Shown here piece after piece: positions 46,873-47,049 of a DNA stretch of 47,049 nt. Source of the stretch: Spirochaetae bacterium HGW-Spirochaetae-1 (GTDB lineage Bacteria > Spirochaetota > UBA4802 > UBA5550). The notes below the pieces were generated by a model. It did no database searches and was not told the DNA's origin. It saw nothing but the letters and a program-made list of their open reading frames with translations. The stretch is taken from positions 1-47,049 of the forward strand of contig PGXY01000014.1 in NCBI GenBank assembly GCA_002839375.1, read 5' to 3'. Within the stretch, counting starts at the first letter, position 1. Each line of letters starts with the position of its first letter. A program made the position numbers and the translations under genes.

Positions 46873-47049
46873 TATAATCCTCTCCACTTATTACGTCATT
46901 CGATGTATAGGAGTTTATTGACAAATATTAAAAAAATATTCTTTTTCCCTCTATACCCTGTTTTAATAATTCTTAGATTCAACAATTAAGTGCAACACCT
47001 TTCTTCAAAAACAATTCCATCGGTGTTGAAAAATCAAGCCGTTTTCTCG

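Noticed and set aside
46873-47049. Possible gene or integrase start at the right edge
   Set aside because: Only AT-rich sequence with no open frame of useful length; nothing is claimed there.

Overview
The window looks like chromosomal DNA of a Gram-negative, double-membraned bacterium, most probably a Spirochaetota member. Evidence: outer-membrane beta-barrel genes, many lipobox signal peptides, an outer-membrane protein of the PorV/UPF0164 type known from treponemes, and a housekeeping set (recG, ftsH, tilS, ybeY, phoH, aspS, glmM-like, secA, hflX, rph, nadA, tRNA-Asn). Lineage is inferred from gene content and not proven. No plasmid, complete phage, insertion sequence or CRISPR array was seen.

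Layout. 1-7833: an upstream terminator, an E1-like ThiF/HesA protein, a small membrane protein and recG on the plus strand, then an unknown acidic protein, ftsH and tilS on the minus strand. 8187-15425: a phosphohexomutase facing the minus-strand run aspS-phoH-pgpH-ybeY (translation, rRNA/RNA quality control, c-di-AMP-type HD hydrolase). 15453-24592: an accessory cell-envelope region. It has a CsgG-like/PEGA/beta-barrel protein with a good sigma70 promoter, then seven lipoproteins (PD40 propellers, BspA-like LRR, FN3-FGE, DUF1566-like, unknowns). This region shows segmental duplication, a decayed gene copy, duplicated leader sequences and tandem repeats. 24593-30356: an MFS transporter, a Gfo/Idh/MocA oxidoreductase, and a methyltransferase followed by a seven-helix histidine kinase, an arrangement reminiscent of Phc-type fatty-acid-ester signalling. 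30360-41227: minus-strand housekeeping and envelope genes, mostly overlapping or a few bases apart (nadA-unknown; porV-like-rph; an outer-membrane protein-DUF192-hflX; secA-glmM-like).

41431-47049: tRNA-Asn(GTT) with its own promoter and terminator, followed by a broken HigBA toxin-antitoxin remnant and then a visibly AT-rich block. This block holds two CDP-alcohol phosphotransferases, each with an N-terminal part resembling a degenerate nucleotidyltransferase, a free-standing HIGH-type cytidylyltransferase between them, and a large GT29 (sialyltransferase)-like protein. It reads as an acquired island for surface or lipid headgroup chemistry.

A structured, TA-flanked repeat (62-116 bp, nested hairpins) occurs at three intergenic sites (7981, 15453, 28126) and looks like a MITE or REP-like family. 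The candidates most worth following are the CDP-alcohol/cytidylyltransferase island, the methyltransferase-kinase pair and this repeat family.
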